NCBI GenBank assembly: GCA_958448165.1
Contig: CAUDCW010000007.1
Location: forward strand, 62,001 to 126,000
Reading direction: 5' to 3'
Source: an uncultured Oscillospiraceae bacterium
Lineage (GTDB): Bacteria; Bacillota; Clostridia; Oscillospirales; Acutalibacteraceae
Length of the DNA: 64,000 nt
Position 1 is the stretch's first letter. Every line of letters starts with the position of its first letter. Below the pieces are notes generated by a model, which was given only the letters and a program-made list of their open reading frames with translations, made no database searches and was not told the origin of the DNA. Below, in pieces: positions 43,795-52,777 of the stretch. The position numbers and the translations under genes are program-made.

Positions 43795-44181
43795 ATGGAT
43801 TGTAATCTGATATTTTATTCGGCACGAAAAACAGGATACTGCGAAACCGCCCTCAAGGCGTCGCTGAAAAGCGGAAAATACACGGTCAGGAGAGTTCTGT
43901 CGGCATTTGACCCTGAGATGCTCGGCGATAAAATTAACGAGAGCCTTGCGGAGTGTAATGCGATATTCATTATCGGCGGGATAAACCGTGATGATGAGCT
44001 GTCAACGCCCGATTTGCTTTCAAAAGCGTTTTCAAAGAACAAGCCGCTGCCGAAAAGCGAAAAGCTTTTGCTTGACGGCAAGGTCGCAGGCTATAAGCTG
44101 ACCTGCTTAAAGCAGACGATTTATCTTTTTCCCGATGACCCCGACAGGATAACTCAGCTAGCCGCAAATATAGCAAAATAA
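43795..44181 (+). CDS. Small MoaB/CinA-like protein next to the large sortase
   Basis: 128 residues, start after GGTGAG, 16 bases past the sortase stop. The order of motifs (AECNAIFIIGGINRDDELST; then KVAGYKLTCLKQTIYLFPDDPDRI) follows that of molybdopterin-binding CinA domains and mirrors residues 60-170 of the preceding sortase. The similarity is weak and the catalytic GG.GPT-type motifs are not kept. Function unknown. A strong terminator ends the operon here. Confidence 0.55.
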   Translation: MDCNLIFYSARKTGYCETALKASLKSGKYTVRRVLSAFDPEMLGDKINESLAECNAIFIIGGINRDDELSTPDLLSKAFSKNKPLPKSEKLLLDGKVAGYKLTCLKQTIYLFPDDPDRITQLAANIAK

Positions 44182-44204
44182 AGTGAATACAGAGCAGATA
44201 TGCA

Positions 44205-44240
44205 AAAACAGCCGCCATAGACACAGGCGGCTGTTTTGCT
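44205..44240 (+). terminator. Terminator closing the desulfurase-thiI-sortase operon
   Basis: A perfect 12-bp stem AAAACAGCCGCC/GGCGGCTGTTTT with a 9-base loop. Confidence 0.85.
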
Positions 44241-44241
44241 G

Positions 44242-44269
44242 TTGCAAATTATGAATCGTGTGTTATACT
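44242..44269 (+). promoter_or_regulatory. Promoter of the luxE-luxC-like pair
   Basis: TTGCAA, a 16-base spacer and TATACT with an upstream TGT (extended -10). It lies between the terminator and the LuxE-like start. Confidence 0.65.
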
Positions 44270-44301
44270 GAAATTGTAATTTTTGCTATGGAGTGAAGAC
44301 G

Positions 44302-45423
44302 GTGGGCAGTGACAAAAAACTTTTTAAATATAAAAAGCCGTATGATATAAAGGGCAGCGACAGGCTGTTTGTTGACGCTATGCGTGAAAATGCCGTTTTT
44401 CAGTATGAACACTGCGCTGACTACAGGCGAATACTTGATGAAGCAGGCTTTGACCCGAACAGCATAAATTCATTCGATGATCTGGTGCGTCTGCCGTTTA
44501 TCCCGACACTGTATTTCAAGCATCATCGTTTAGAAAGCATACCGCCCAAACGCCGGCTTGTCAAAGCCACTTCATCCGGGACAAGCGGCGCACGCTCCAA
44601 TATCGTGTTTGATTTTCACTCGCTTAAAAACGGGCTTGATATGGTTATACGGGTCGGCAAATATCACAGGCTGTGGTCTTTAAAGCCTGTAAACTATATT
44701 ATTTTCGGCTACCGGCCGAGCAGGCAGAACACAACCGCAGTCAGCAAGACCGCCTTCGGATTTACATTTTTTGCTCCGGCTTTAAGCCGCACTTATGCGC
44801 TTGAAATGTGTGACGGCGGATATAAGCTGTCGCTTGACAGGGTGCTGGAAATGCTGAAAAAATGCGCCGAATCAAAATTCCCGATGAGGACAATAGGCTT
44901 TCCTGCCTATACATACTTTTTGCTGAAAAATATGAAAGAAAAGGGCGTGCGGCTGAAAATGCCTAAGGGGAGTATGGTGACTCTCGGCGGCGGCTGGAAG
45001 CAGTTTTACGCCGAAAAGGTGGATAAGCAGGATTTTTACAGCCTTGTATATGAGGTGCTGGGCATTGAGCAGGAAAATGTGATTGAATTTTTCGGTGCGG
45101 TTGAACACCCGATATTATACACCGACTGCAAGCATCACCACTTTCATATCCCTGTTTACAGCCGTGTTATCATAAGAAATCCCGACGATTTCTCGCCCGT
45201 AAAGGACGGTCAGCCGGGACTTGTAAATCTGCTGACGCCGATGGTTCGCAGTATGCCGCTGTTAAGCATTATGACAGACGATATAGGTGTTCTCCACACA
45301 GAGCCTTGTCCATGCGGAGAAAGCTCACCGTGGCTTGAGATAATCGGCAGGGTCGGAATAAGCGACATTGTAACCTGTGCCGCAGGAGCGCAGGAGTATT
45401 TAAAAGGAGAAAAAGCCGAGTAA
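44302..45423 (+). CDS. LuxE-like acyl-protein synthetase
   Basis: 373 residues from the GTG eight bases after GGAG (another GTG three codons earlier overlaps that site). LuxE activates a fatty acid with ATP and passes it to LuxC for reduction. The adenylation-loop motif SSGTSGARS is at ~91-99, LGGGWKQF and NVIEFFGAVEHPILY follow, and a CPCGESSPWLEIIGR zinc-like stretch lies near the end, as in LuxE/PaaK-type enzymes. The LuxC-like gene begins 13 bases later. No luxAB or luxD is present. Confidence 0.85.
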   Translation: MGSDKKLFKYKKPYDIKGSDRLFVDAMRENAVFQYEHCADYRRILDEAGFDPNSINSFDDLVRLPFIPTLYFKHHRLESIPPKRRLVKATSSGTSGARSNIVFDFHSLKNGLDMVIRVGKYHRLWSLKPVNYIIFGYRPSRQNTTAVSKTAFGFTFFAPALSRTYALEMCDGGYKLSLDRVLEMLKKCAESKFPMRTIGFPAYTYFLLKNMKEKGVRLKMPKGSMVTLGGGWKQFYAEKVDKQDFYSLVYEVLGIEQENVIEFFGAVEHPILYTDCKHHHFHIPVYSRVIIRNPDDFSPVKDGQPGLVNLLTPMVRSMPLLSIMTDDIGVLHTEPCPCGESSPWLEIIGRVGISDIVTCAAGAQEYLKGEKAE

Positions 45424-45435
45424 GAGGAAAAAATC

Positions 45436-46704
45436 ATGATACTTTATAAGGGTAAAATACTGAATGACAGCCGTCAGGAGGAAATAATTGCTTCTCTTGA
45501 AACGGAGTTGTATAAGCCGCTTGAAAAGGGAGAAATACTTACGCTTGATAAGGTCGTACTTGCCTGTGACAAGCTGTCAAGAGCGGTGCTTGACGGCGGC
45601 TATGATGATATTCTGCTGCCGTACCTTAAAAAATTCAATATTGATAAAGAAAGATTTGCCGTGATGGCACAGCTTTTTTCCGAGAAGTCCCTGCGGTATA
45701 AATGCAGTGTTGAGCTGTGTGATGATGAAATGACGATTGACGGCAAAATAAAAAGAAAGCGTATGCCGCTGGGAGTGCTTTTGCACATTGCCGCAGGAAA
45801 TGTTGACGCTTTGCCTGCGTACAGTGTTATCGAAAGCTTGCTTGCAGGGAATATAAATATTCTCAAGCTTCCTGCAGGGGATTCGGGCTTATCGGTACTT
45901 CTGCTCGGTGAGCTTATCAGAATTGAGCCTGCGCTTACCGATTACATCTATGTTTTTGATGTTCCGTCAACCGAAACGCAGACGCTTAAATCGCTTGCCG
46001 ATTTGTGCGACGCCGTTGTTGTCTGGGGCGGCGATGCGGCGGTTAAGGCGGCGAGAAGTATGGCAAGCGTTGAAACTAAGATAATCGAATGGGGGCACAA
46101 GCTTTCGTTCGCTTATGCCGATATATCGGCAGAGGATAAAGAGCTTGAACAGCTTGCGGAAAATATATGCTCGACAAACCAGCTCTTGTGCTCCTCTTGT
46201 CAGGGAATATTTGTCGATACGGACTCACGGCAGGAGCAGATACATTTTGCCGAGCGATTTTTTGAGATACTAAGGCGAGTGAACAACAGGGTCGGGCAGG
46301 CTGACTTCGGTATGAGAGCGAAAAATGCGATAAGCATATATAACGAGCGGATTGAACAGCACGCAACAAAAAATGTGATTATGTCGGCGGACGGCGTGAG
46401 CGTTATATGCACAGATGACAATGAGCTGACACTATCCTACCTTTACAGGAATGTCTGGGTGAAAAGGCTTGCACACGATAAAATTGTGCAGACCTTAAAG
46501 CCGCACAAGAACCATTTGCAGACTGCCGCCGTTTTATGTCCCGACAGCGAAAAGAGAGCCGAGATATGCAAACGTCTTGCAAATGCAGGAATTGTCAGAA
46601 TTACCTCGGGCGGAAATATGTCGAGGACGGTTGTCGGCGAGGCTCACGACGGGCGTTATCCTCTGCGTGAGTACAGCAGGATTGTTGAAAGCGAGTTTGA
46701 GTGA
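45436..46704 (+). CDS. LuxC-like acyl-CoA reductase
   Basis: 422 residues after AAGAGGAA. An aldehyde-dehydrogenase fold of the LuxC family: GVLLHIAAGNVDALPAYSVIESLLAGN, GGDAAVKAA and the probable thiol nucleophile in STNQLLCSSCQG. It reduces an activated acyl group to the aldehyde with NADPH. With the LuxE-like partner it forms a fatty-acid reductase; the use of the aldehyde is unknown, and light production is excluded by the lack of luciferase genes here. Confidence 0.87.
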   Translation: MILYKGKILNDSRQEEIIASLETELYKPLEKGEILTLDKVVLACDKLSRAVLDGGYDDILLPYLKKFNIDKERFAVMAQLFSEKSLRYKCSVELCDDEMTIDGKIKRKRMPLGVLLHIAAGNVDALPAYSVIESLLAGNINILKLPAGDSGLSVLLLGELIRIEPALTDYIYVFDVPSTETQTLKSLADLCDAVVVWGGDAAVKAARSMASVETKIIEWGHKLSFAYADISAEDKELEQLAENICSTNQLLCSSCQGIFVDTDSRQEQIHFAERFFEILRRVNNRVGQADFGMRAKNAISIYNERIEQHATKNVIMSADGVSVICTDDNELTLSYLYRNVWVKRLAHDKIVQTLKPHKNHLQTAAVLCPDSEKRAEICKRLANAGIVRITSGGNMSRTVVGEAHDGRYPLREYSRIVESEFE

Positions 46705-46726
46705 GCCGACAGGCGAAAAACTTGTT

Positions 46727-46901
46727 AAGGAAACACTGAATAAATCACGCTGAAGGCTGTTTGCACATCTTGCTTGCATATTTTCCGTCAGCCTGACCAA
46801 AAAATCCTCGTAATGCGACAGCATTACTGCGGTTTATTTGTCCAACCTGACGAAAAATCTGACGGTGCAATATGCACAAACGATTTAATCAGTGTTTCCT
46901 T
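46727..46901. mobile_element. MITE, copy 2 (TTAAGGAAACACTG family)
   Basis: 175 bp with inverted ends AAGGAAACACTG/CAGTGTTTCCTT, flanked by TTAA on the left and followed by AA, so the palindrome extends to TTAAGGAAACACTG. It shares most of its sequence with 31341-31510. No coding capacity. It ends 10 bases before the -35 of the Ile T-box promoter. Confidence 0.88.
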
Positions 46902-46911
46902 AATTTATGTA

Positions 46912-46940
46912 TTGACAAATTTCGCCGTAAGTAATAAAAT
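46912..46940 (+). promoter_or_regulatory. Promoter of the ilvB-cimA T-box transcript
   Basis: A perfect TTGACA, a 17-base spacer and TAAAAT, directly downstream of the MITE. Confidence 0.78.
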
Positions 46941-46946
46941 AAATGT

Positions 46947-47230
46947 CAACAGAATATTTTAAAAGGCTTTGACAGGGAAGAGTACGATGGACAAGCTTTT
47001 TCAGAGAGCCGCCGGTTGGTGCGAGGCGGTATTGCCCCAAAGGAAAATCACCCTTGAGTTTTCGGCTGAAGCGCATATGCGTTTTAAGCTTGGACGGCTG
47101 CTCTCCGTTACAGGGGCGGACATTCGGCTTTTTGCCCGATGTTTTGAGAGGCTCATATAGAGCAAGCGAAGTGGTACCGCGGATTTTTCGTCTTTGCAGT
47201 CAGTTTACTGATTGCAAGGGCGTTTTTTTA
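46947..47230 (+). promoter_or_regulatory. T-box leader with AUC (Ile) specifier
   Basis: The specifier region AAA-ATC-ACCCTTGAG (Ile codon 47047-47049) aligns base for base with that of the Trp T-box upstream. The T-box GAAGTGGTACCGCGGA is at 47168-47183. The terminator 47192-47203/47208-47219 is followed by seven T. Uncharged tRNA-Ile should raise expression of ilvB and cimA. Confidence 0.93.
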
Positions 47231-47275
47231 TGCCGTTTGATAAGTTATGTGAACAAGAAAGGGTAAGTGATTAAT

Positions 47276-48940
47276 ATGAAGTTGAACGGATCGGATATTA
47301 TTGCAGAATGCCTGCTTGAACAGGGCGTTGACACCGTTTTCGGTTATCCGGGCGGTGCGGTGTTGAATATCTATGACGCACTTTACAAGTACAGCGACAG
47401 GATAATGCATATCCTCACGGCGCACGAGCAGGGCGCTTCACACGCCGCAGACGGCTACGCCCGAGCAACAGGCAAAACGGGCGTTGTTATTGCAACCTCC
47501 GGCCCCGGAGCGACAAACCTCATAACGGGTCTTGCAACCGCAAAAATGGACAGCTCGCCCGTTGTTGCGATAACGGGCAATGTAACGAGGGACTGCCTTG
47601 GACGTGACAGCTTTCAGGAGGTTGACATCAAGTCGATAGCCGCACCCGTCACAAAAAAGAGCTACTGTGTAATGAGTATGGAGGAGCTTGCCCCGACAAT
47701 AAGAGAAGCGTTTGAAATTGCAAATTCAGGCAGGAAAGGTCCTGTGCTTATCGACATACCAAAGGATATTACGGCTTTGGAAACTGAGTATGAGCCGATG
47801 GCTCCGAAAAAAATTGAATGTTATGTGAAAGACGGCAATGACTATCAGAAGGCAGTGCAGCTTATTATGGCGTCAAAGCGTCCGTTTATCTATGCAGGCG
47901 GCGGAGTTATCGGCAGCGGCGCATCAAAAGAGCTTTTAGCACTTGCGAAGAAGATTGACGCACCCGTGTGCTGTTCGCTTATGGGTATCGGCGGTATGCC
48001 GGGCGATGAGGAGCTTTACTTTGGTAACCTCGGTATGCACGGAATGTACGAAACAGGAATGGCGACTCTCAACGCTGACTGCATTATAGCTGTGGGTTCA
48101 AGATTTTCCGACAGAGTTGCAGGTGACCGGAAAAAATTCGGAGAGAACGCAACGATAATTCACTTTGATATTGATGAAAAGGAAATCGACAAAAACATCA
48201 TCACCGACTGCTCTATACTGGGAGAGATAAGAGAAACCGCAGAAATCGTGACGGAGCTTTTGCCGCAGCTTGAGCATAAGCAGTGGATAGAACAGCTCAG
48301 ACAGTGGAAGAAGGACGGCGAGATAAAGCAGTGTGAAAGCGGCTATCCGTCGCCGTATCATATTCTTTCGGCAGTGCAGAAGATGAAAAATGACGATGAT
48401 ATTATAGTGACGGACGTTGGACAGCACCAGATGTGGGCGGCGCAGTTCTGCAAATTCAACAAGCCGAGAACCTTCCTGACCTCGGGCGGACTTGGTACAA
48501 TGGGCTTCGGTATGGGTGCGTCAATCGGCGCACAGTGCGGCAAAGCAGACAGCCGTGTTACGCTGATAACAGGCGACGGAAGCTTCCATATGAACTTAAA
48601 CGAGCTTGTAACGCTGAAAAGCTACAATATGCCGATTGTTGTGTGCGTTATGAACAATACTGTTCTCGGTATGGTCAGACAGTGGCAGAAGCTTTTTTAC
48701 GGCAGGCGTTTTTCACAGACCGACCCGCACCGTGCAACCGACTTTGCGGCACTTGCACGTTCCTTTGGCGTTGAGGGAATGACCGTGACAAAGCCCGAGG
48801 AGGTTGAGGCGGCGCTTGAAAAGGCTTACAGCCTTAACGCTCCTGTTGTAATAGATTTTCATATTTCGCCTGATGCAAACGTACTGCCGATGATACCGCC
48901 GGGAAAAACAGCAGACGCTATGATTATGGAGCTTGATTGA
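47276..48940 (+). CDS. ilvB: Acetolactate (acetohydroxyacid) synthase large subunit
   Basis: 554 residues from the ATG; the GTG at 47267 is too close to AAAGGG. A TPP enzyme joining pyruvate with pyruvate or 2-ketobutyrate on the way to Val, Leu and Ile. N-terminal FGYPGGAVLNIYDALY and AHEQGASHAADGYARATGK (TPP Glu), a middle FAD-type domain and the C-terminal GDGSFHMNLNELVTL TPP motif are all present. No ilvN regulatory subunit follows, so it must be elsewhere or absent. Confidence 0.95.
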   Translation: MKLNGSDIIAECLLEQGVDTVFGYPGGAVLNIYDALYKYSDRIMHILTAHEQGASHAADGYARATGKTGVVIATSGPGATNLITGLATAKMDSSPVVAITGNVTRDCLGRDSFQEVDIKSIAAPVTKKSYCVMSMEELAPTIREAFEIANSGRKGPVLIDIPKDITALETEYEPMAPKKIECYVKDGNDYQKAVQLIMASKRPFIYAGGGVIGSGASKELLALAKKIDAPVCCSLMGIGGMPGDEELYFGNLGMHGMYETGMATLNADCIIAVGSRFSDRVAGDRKKFGENATIIHFDIDEKEIDKNIITDCSILGEIRETAEIVTELLPQLEHKQWIEQLRQWKKDGEIKQCESGYPSPYHILSAVQKMKNDDDIIVTDVGQHQMWAAQFCKFNKPRTFLTSGGLGTMGFGMGASIGAQCGKADSRVTLITGDGSFHMNLNELVTLKSYNMPIVVCVMNNTVLGMVRQWQKLFYGRRFSQTDPHRATDFAALARSFGVEGMTVTKPEEVEAALEKAYSLNAPVVIDFHISPDANVLPMIPPGKTADAMIMELD

Positions 48941-48964
48941 TTTAATCATATGGGGGAAGATAAA

Positions 48965-50536
48965 ATGAAGCAGATTGAAATTTTTGATTCAACCCTGCGT
49001 GACGGTGCACAGGGTGAGGGAATATCGTTTTCGGTTCAGGACAAGCTTGCTATAGTCAAGGCGCTTGACAGGCTCGGTGTGAAATACATTGAGGCAGGCA
49101 ACCCCGGCTCGAACCCAAAGGACCTGGAGTTCTTTGAAAAGGCGCAGAAGCTGCAGCTTGAACACTCACGCCTTGTTGCATTCGGCAGTACAAGGAGAAA
49201 GGAAATCAAGGCTGAGGACGACAGCAACCTAAGCGCACTGCTGGGAGCAGGAACGGAGTATGTCGCTGTGTTCGGCAAATGCTGGAAGCTTCACGTTACC
49301 GAGATTATAAATACAACCGCTGACGAGAATTTTGCGATGATTTACGACACTTGCAAATTCCTGACCGACAACGGCAGACGGGTGATTTTTGATGCGGAGC
49401 ATTTCTTTGACGGCTACAAGGACGACCCCGAGTTTGCACTGACTGCACTTGCAAGCGCAGTTGAGGGCGGTACTGTTTGTCTGGCTCTGTGCGACACAAA
49501 CGGCGGCTGTTACCCAGATGAGATTTATGACATTGTGTCGGCTGTGTGTAAGCGTTTTCCTGATGTTGAAATCGGAATTCACACGCACAACGACCGTGGA
49601 ATGGCTGTTGCAAACTCGATTATGGCGGTCAAGGCAGGCGCTGTGCAGGTGCAGGGAACATACCTCGGCTATGGCGAGAGATGCGGCAACGCCAATCTTT
49701 CTACAATTATTCCCGACCTGATGATAACGGGTGATTATCAGTGCATACCGCAGGAAAATTTGAAAAATATCACTATGACAGCCCGTGAGCTTGGTGAAAT
49801 TTCAAACACCTCGATAAAGAGGGGCGAGCCGTTTGTCGGCATAAGCGCATTTGCACACAAGGCAGGTATGCACGCTGACGGTGTGCTTAAGCTGCCGCGC
49901 TCATTTGAGCATATTCCGCCCGAAACGGTCGGTAATTCACGCCGATTTCTGATGAGCGAGATTTCGGGCAGGAACGCAGTTCTGGAGAGAATCAGGAAGA
50001 TTGACCCGACTATTGAAAAGTACAGTGAGGAAACGTCGAGAATACTGGACGCTCTTAAGAAAATGGAACAGCAGGGCTATCAGTATGAGGGTGCAGACAG
50101 CAGCCTTGAAATGCTTATACGCCGCAGCCTTGGCAGATACAAGCCGTTTTTTGAGCTTATCAACTACAAGATTGTTTCGGGCAGACCGTGCGAAAGCGAC
50201 GAGTGCAGTGCAACCGCAACGGTCAAGGTGGCGGTGAACGACAGAGTTCAGCTTATGGCGGCTGAGGGTAACGGCCCGATAAGCGCAATGGACTTGGCTC
50301 TCAGACAGGCTCTTGAGGTGTTTTACCCGACACTTAAAAAAATGCACCTTATCGACTACAAGGTTCGTGTTATGGACCCGAAAAGTGCAACTGCGGCAAC
50401 TGTAAGAGTTCTTATCACCTCGTCGGACGGGGTGAACGTGTGGACAACGGTCGGTGTTTCTGCCGACGTTGTCGAGGCGAGCCGCATTGCTCTTACAGAG
50501 TCTATCGAGTATCATCTTATACAAGAGAACTCATAA
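48965..50536 (+). CDS. cimA: Citramalate synthase
   Basis: 523 residues from the ATG after GGGGGAAG. Makes citramalate from pyruvate and acetyl-CoA, giving 2-ketobutyrate without threonine. The HMGL barrel starts IEIFDSTLRDGAQGEGISFS, with the metal motif IHTHNDRG near 202. The C-terminal LeuA-dimer domain is seen (ISAMDLALRQALEVFYP). The DSTLRDGAQGEG signature and the Ile T-box upstream separate it from leuA and homocitrate synthase. With ilvB it forms the isoleucine branch. Confidence 0.93.
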   Translation: MKQIEIFDSTLRDGAQGEGISFSVQDKLAIVKALDRLGVKYIEAGNPGSNPKDLEFFEKAQKLQLEHSRLVAFGSTRRKEIKAEDDSNLSALLGAGTEYVAVFGKCWKLHVTEIINTTADENFAMIYDTCKFLTDNGRRVIFDAEHFFDGYKDDPEFALTALASAVEGGTVCLALCDTNGGCYPDEIYDIVSAVCKRFPDVEIGIHTHNDRGMAVANSIMAVKAGAVQVQGTYLGYGERCGNANLSTIIPDLMITGDYQCIPQENLKNITMTARELGEISNTSIKRGEPFVGISAFAHKAGMHADGVLKLPRSFEHIPPETVGNSRRFLMSEISGRNAVLERIRKIDPTIEKYSEETSRILDALKKMEQQGYQYEGADSSLEMLIRRSLGRYKPFFELINYKIVSGRPCESDECSATATVKVAVNDRVQLMAAEGNGPISAMDLALRQALEVFYPTLKKMHLIDYKVRVMDPKSATAATVRVLITSSDGVNVWTTVGVSADVVEASRIALTESIEYHLIQENS

Positions 50537-50591
50537 AATATACACTTCATTTGTTTATTGCTACATAATAAGCGCAAAGTTCCCCGAAAGT

Positions 50592-50620
50592 TTGAATTTT
50601 GTGCTTTAATCTGTTATAAT
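50592..50620 (+). promoter_or_regulatory. Promoter of the citrate synthase gene
   Basis: TTGAAT, a 17-base spacer and TATAAT with an upstream TGT (extended -10), 90 bases before the start. Confidence 0.78.
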
Positions 50621-50709
50621 ATATTTGCTTGTAATAACATATTTATGTTATTGGGTCTGTTACGTGAATAAAACGGAATAGGCACATTATTCATAAGGAA
50701 GTGAGTTAA

Positions 50710-52101
50710 TTGGAACACAAGAGAGAATTTAGCGAGATTACCCCGAAGATAATGGAGTTGAGCGAGCTTTGTTATGAAAACAGCAACATTGACCCGGCTC
50801 TTTACAGCAAGCACGATGTAAAAAGAGGTCTGCGTGATGTAAACGGAAAGGGCGTGCTGACGGGTCTGACAGAGATTTCTGATGTCAACGCATTTATCGA
50901 GAAGGAAAACGGGGAAAGAATTCCAATTGACGGTCAGCTTTATTATCGTGGCTATAACGTTGAAGAAATAGTTGACGGATTTATAAAGGATGACCGATTT
51001 GGATTTGAAGAGGTGACATACCTTCTTCTGTTCGGTCAGCTTCCCAATGCACAGCAGCTTGACGAATTCCGCACCCTGCTTGCCTATTACCGTTCTGTGC
51101 CGATGAGCTTTGTAAGAGATATTATTATGAAGTCGCCGAGCAAGGATATTATGAATTCGCTTGCAAGAAGCGTGCTCACACTTTATTCATATGACAGCAA
51201 CCCGGACGATACATCACTGCCGAATGTTCTGCGCCAGTGCATGCAGCTTATTTCGCTGTTCCCGATTCTGTCGGTTTACAGCTTTCAGGCATACGGCTAT
51301 TTTCACGATAACAAAAGTCTTTTCATTCACAACCCGCAGCCTGAGCTTTCAACGGCTGAGAATATTCTGTATATGCTCAGACCCGACTCAAAATATACAA
51401 AGCTTGAGGCAAAGCTGCTTGATATGGCTCTTGTTCTTCATGCGGAGCATGGCGGCGGCAACAACTCAACCTTTACAACACACGTTGTAACCTCGTCGGG
51501 TACGGACACATATTCGGCTATTGCGGCGGCTCTCGGCTCGCTTAAGGGCCCGAAGCACGGCGGCGCAAACATTAAGGTTGTTCGTATGTTTGAGGATATA
51601 AAGGCTCATGTCAAGGATTATTATGACGATGAGGAAATCGGCAATTATATCACAAAGATTCTGCATAAAGAGGCGTTTGACCACAGCGGTCTTGTTTACG
51701 GCATAGGTCACGCAATTTATTCTATATCTGACCCGCGTGCGAGGGTGTTTAAGAAGTTCGTTGAGCGACTTTCAAACGAAAAGGGCAGACAGGACGAGTT
51801 CCACCTCTACAACACGGTTGAGAGAATTGCAGCCGAGAAGATAGCGCAGGAGCGCAGGGTTTATAAAGGCGTCAGTGCAAATGTTGACTTCTACAGCGGC
51901 TTTGTTTATACAATGCTCGACCTGCCGCAGGAGCTTTTTACTCCGCTTTTTGCCATTGCAAGAATTTCGGGCTGGAGCGCACACAGAATTGAGGAGCTTA
52001 TCAATTCCAGCAAGATTATCCGTCCGGCATATATGAATGTTCAGGAAAAACGCGAATATATCAATATGTCCGACCGCCCGAAGTCAAAGCAAGGACTATA
52101 A
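50710..52101 (+). CDS. Citrate synthase
   Basis: 463 residues starting at TTG with AAGGAAG eight bases upstream. Condenses acetyl-CoA with oxaloacetate. Catalytic residues lie in LHAEHGGGNNS, KGPKHGGANIK and VSANVDFYSGF. It is the Firmicutes type with an N-terminal extension of ~40 residues. Being next to cimA it may feed glutamate synthesis in an incomplete TCA path; a 2-methylcitrate synthase cannot be fully excluded. Confidence 0.92.
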   Translation: MEHKREFSEITPKIMELSELCYENSNIDPALYSKHDVKRGLRDVNGKGVLTGLTEISDVNAFIEKENGERIPIDGQLYYRGYNVEEIVDGFIKDDRFGFEEVTYLLLFGQLPNAQQLDEFRTLLAYYRSVPMSFVRDIIMKSPSKDIMNSLARSVLTLYSYDSNPDDTSLPNVLRQCMQLISLFPILSVYSFQAYGYFHDNKSLFIHNPQPELSTAENILYMLRPDSKYTKLEAKLLDMALVLHAEHGGGNNSTFTTHVVTSSGTDTYSAIAAALGSLKGPKHGGANIKVVRMFEDIKAHVKDYYDDEEIGNYITKILHKEAFDHSGLVYGIGHAIYSISDPRARVFKKFVERLSNEKGRQDEFHLYNTVERIAAEKIAQERRVYKGVSANVDFYSGFVYTMLDLPQELFTPLFAIARISGWSAHRIEELINSSKIIRPAYMNVQEKREYINMSDRPKSKQGL

Positions 52102-52117
52102 AATAATATAAAAAATT

Positions 52118-52148
52118 ACAGCCGCTTCGGTTAATCCGAGGCGGCTGT
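52118..52148 (+). terminator. Stem-loop after citrate synthase
   Basis: 13-bp arms ACAGCCGCTTCGG/CCGAGGCGGCTGT with a 5-base loop, but only TGCTTATGG follows. A weak terminator or stability element. Confidence 0.5.
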
Positions 52149-52214
52149 TGCTTATGGCGTTTCCTTGCGCATAACCTCAGAAATTACGCACACACTACAT
52201 CTGAGGTGAAACGG

Positions 52215-52661
52215 ATGAAGGTAACAAAACAGGAATATGCAAAAATGGCGGAAAAAGCGTCGCCGAACAGTCCGATTGTGCTTGACTGCGTAAAGGCGTT
52301 TTTGTTCGGCGGCGGATTTTGCGTGATAGGGCAGGTGCTTCTTAATTTATACAAGGCGGCAGGACTTGACAAGGACACAGCCTCGGCTGTTGTGTCGGTC
52401 AGTATGGTGTTCCTCGGCGCTGCGCTGACGGCTGTCGGCTGGTATGAGAAGATAGCAAAGCACGCAGGTGCAGGCAGTCTTGTGCCGATAACGGGCTTTG
52501 CAAACTCGGTGGTCGCTCCTGCTATTGAATTCAAGGCTGAGGGATATGTGCTGGGACTGGGCGCAAAGATGTTTATTATCGCAGGTCCGGTTATAGTTTA
52601 CGGCACGCTTGCATCTGTAATTTACGGGCTTATATACTTCTTCTTTACAAGGGTTGTTTAG
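52215..52661 (+). CDS. spoVAC: Stage V sporulation protein AC
   Basis: 148 residues after TGAGGTG. About four membrane segments with family motifs CVKAFLFGGGFCVIGQ, PITGFANSVVAPAIEFKAEGYVLGLGAKMFIIAGPVI. SpoVAC is a channel component that moves dipicolinic acid across the inner spore membrane. spoVAD and spoVAE are not adjacent, which is unusual. It indicates that the organism sporulates or descends from sporulating ancestors. Confidence 0.92.
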   Translation: MKVTKQEYAKMAEKASPNSPIVLDCVKAFLFGGGFCVIGQVLLNLYKAAGLDKDTASAVVSVSMVFLGAALTAVGWYEKIAKHAGAGSLVPITGFANSVVAPAIEFKAEGYVLGLGAKMFIIAGPVIVYGTLASVIYGLIYFFFTRVV

Positions 52662-52710
52662 CAAGAAACGCACAACGTTGCCGGGCGTACAATTTAATTC
52701 TAAAAAAGAA

Positions 52711-52747
52711 ACCGCAGCGGATTTTGCCCCACTGCGGTGAATTTTTT
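52711..52747 (+). terminator. Terminator after spoVAC
   Basis: ACCGCAG/CTGCGGT stem with a loop of ~14 bases (partly paired), followed by GAATTTTTT. Confidence 0.7.
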
Positions 52748-52777
52748 GCTGTTTTTAAAGTTTTTTCGCAAATTTTA

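Noticed and set aside
44302..46704. Bioluminescence operon
   Set aside because: Only LuxE-like and LuxC-like genes are present; luciferase and LuxD are missing.
46774..46962. 62-residue frame spanning MITE copy 2 and the T-box promoter
   Set aside because: It crosses the end of a non-coding element and a promoter; not conserved in MITE copy 1.
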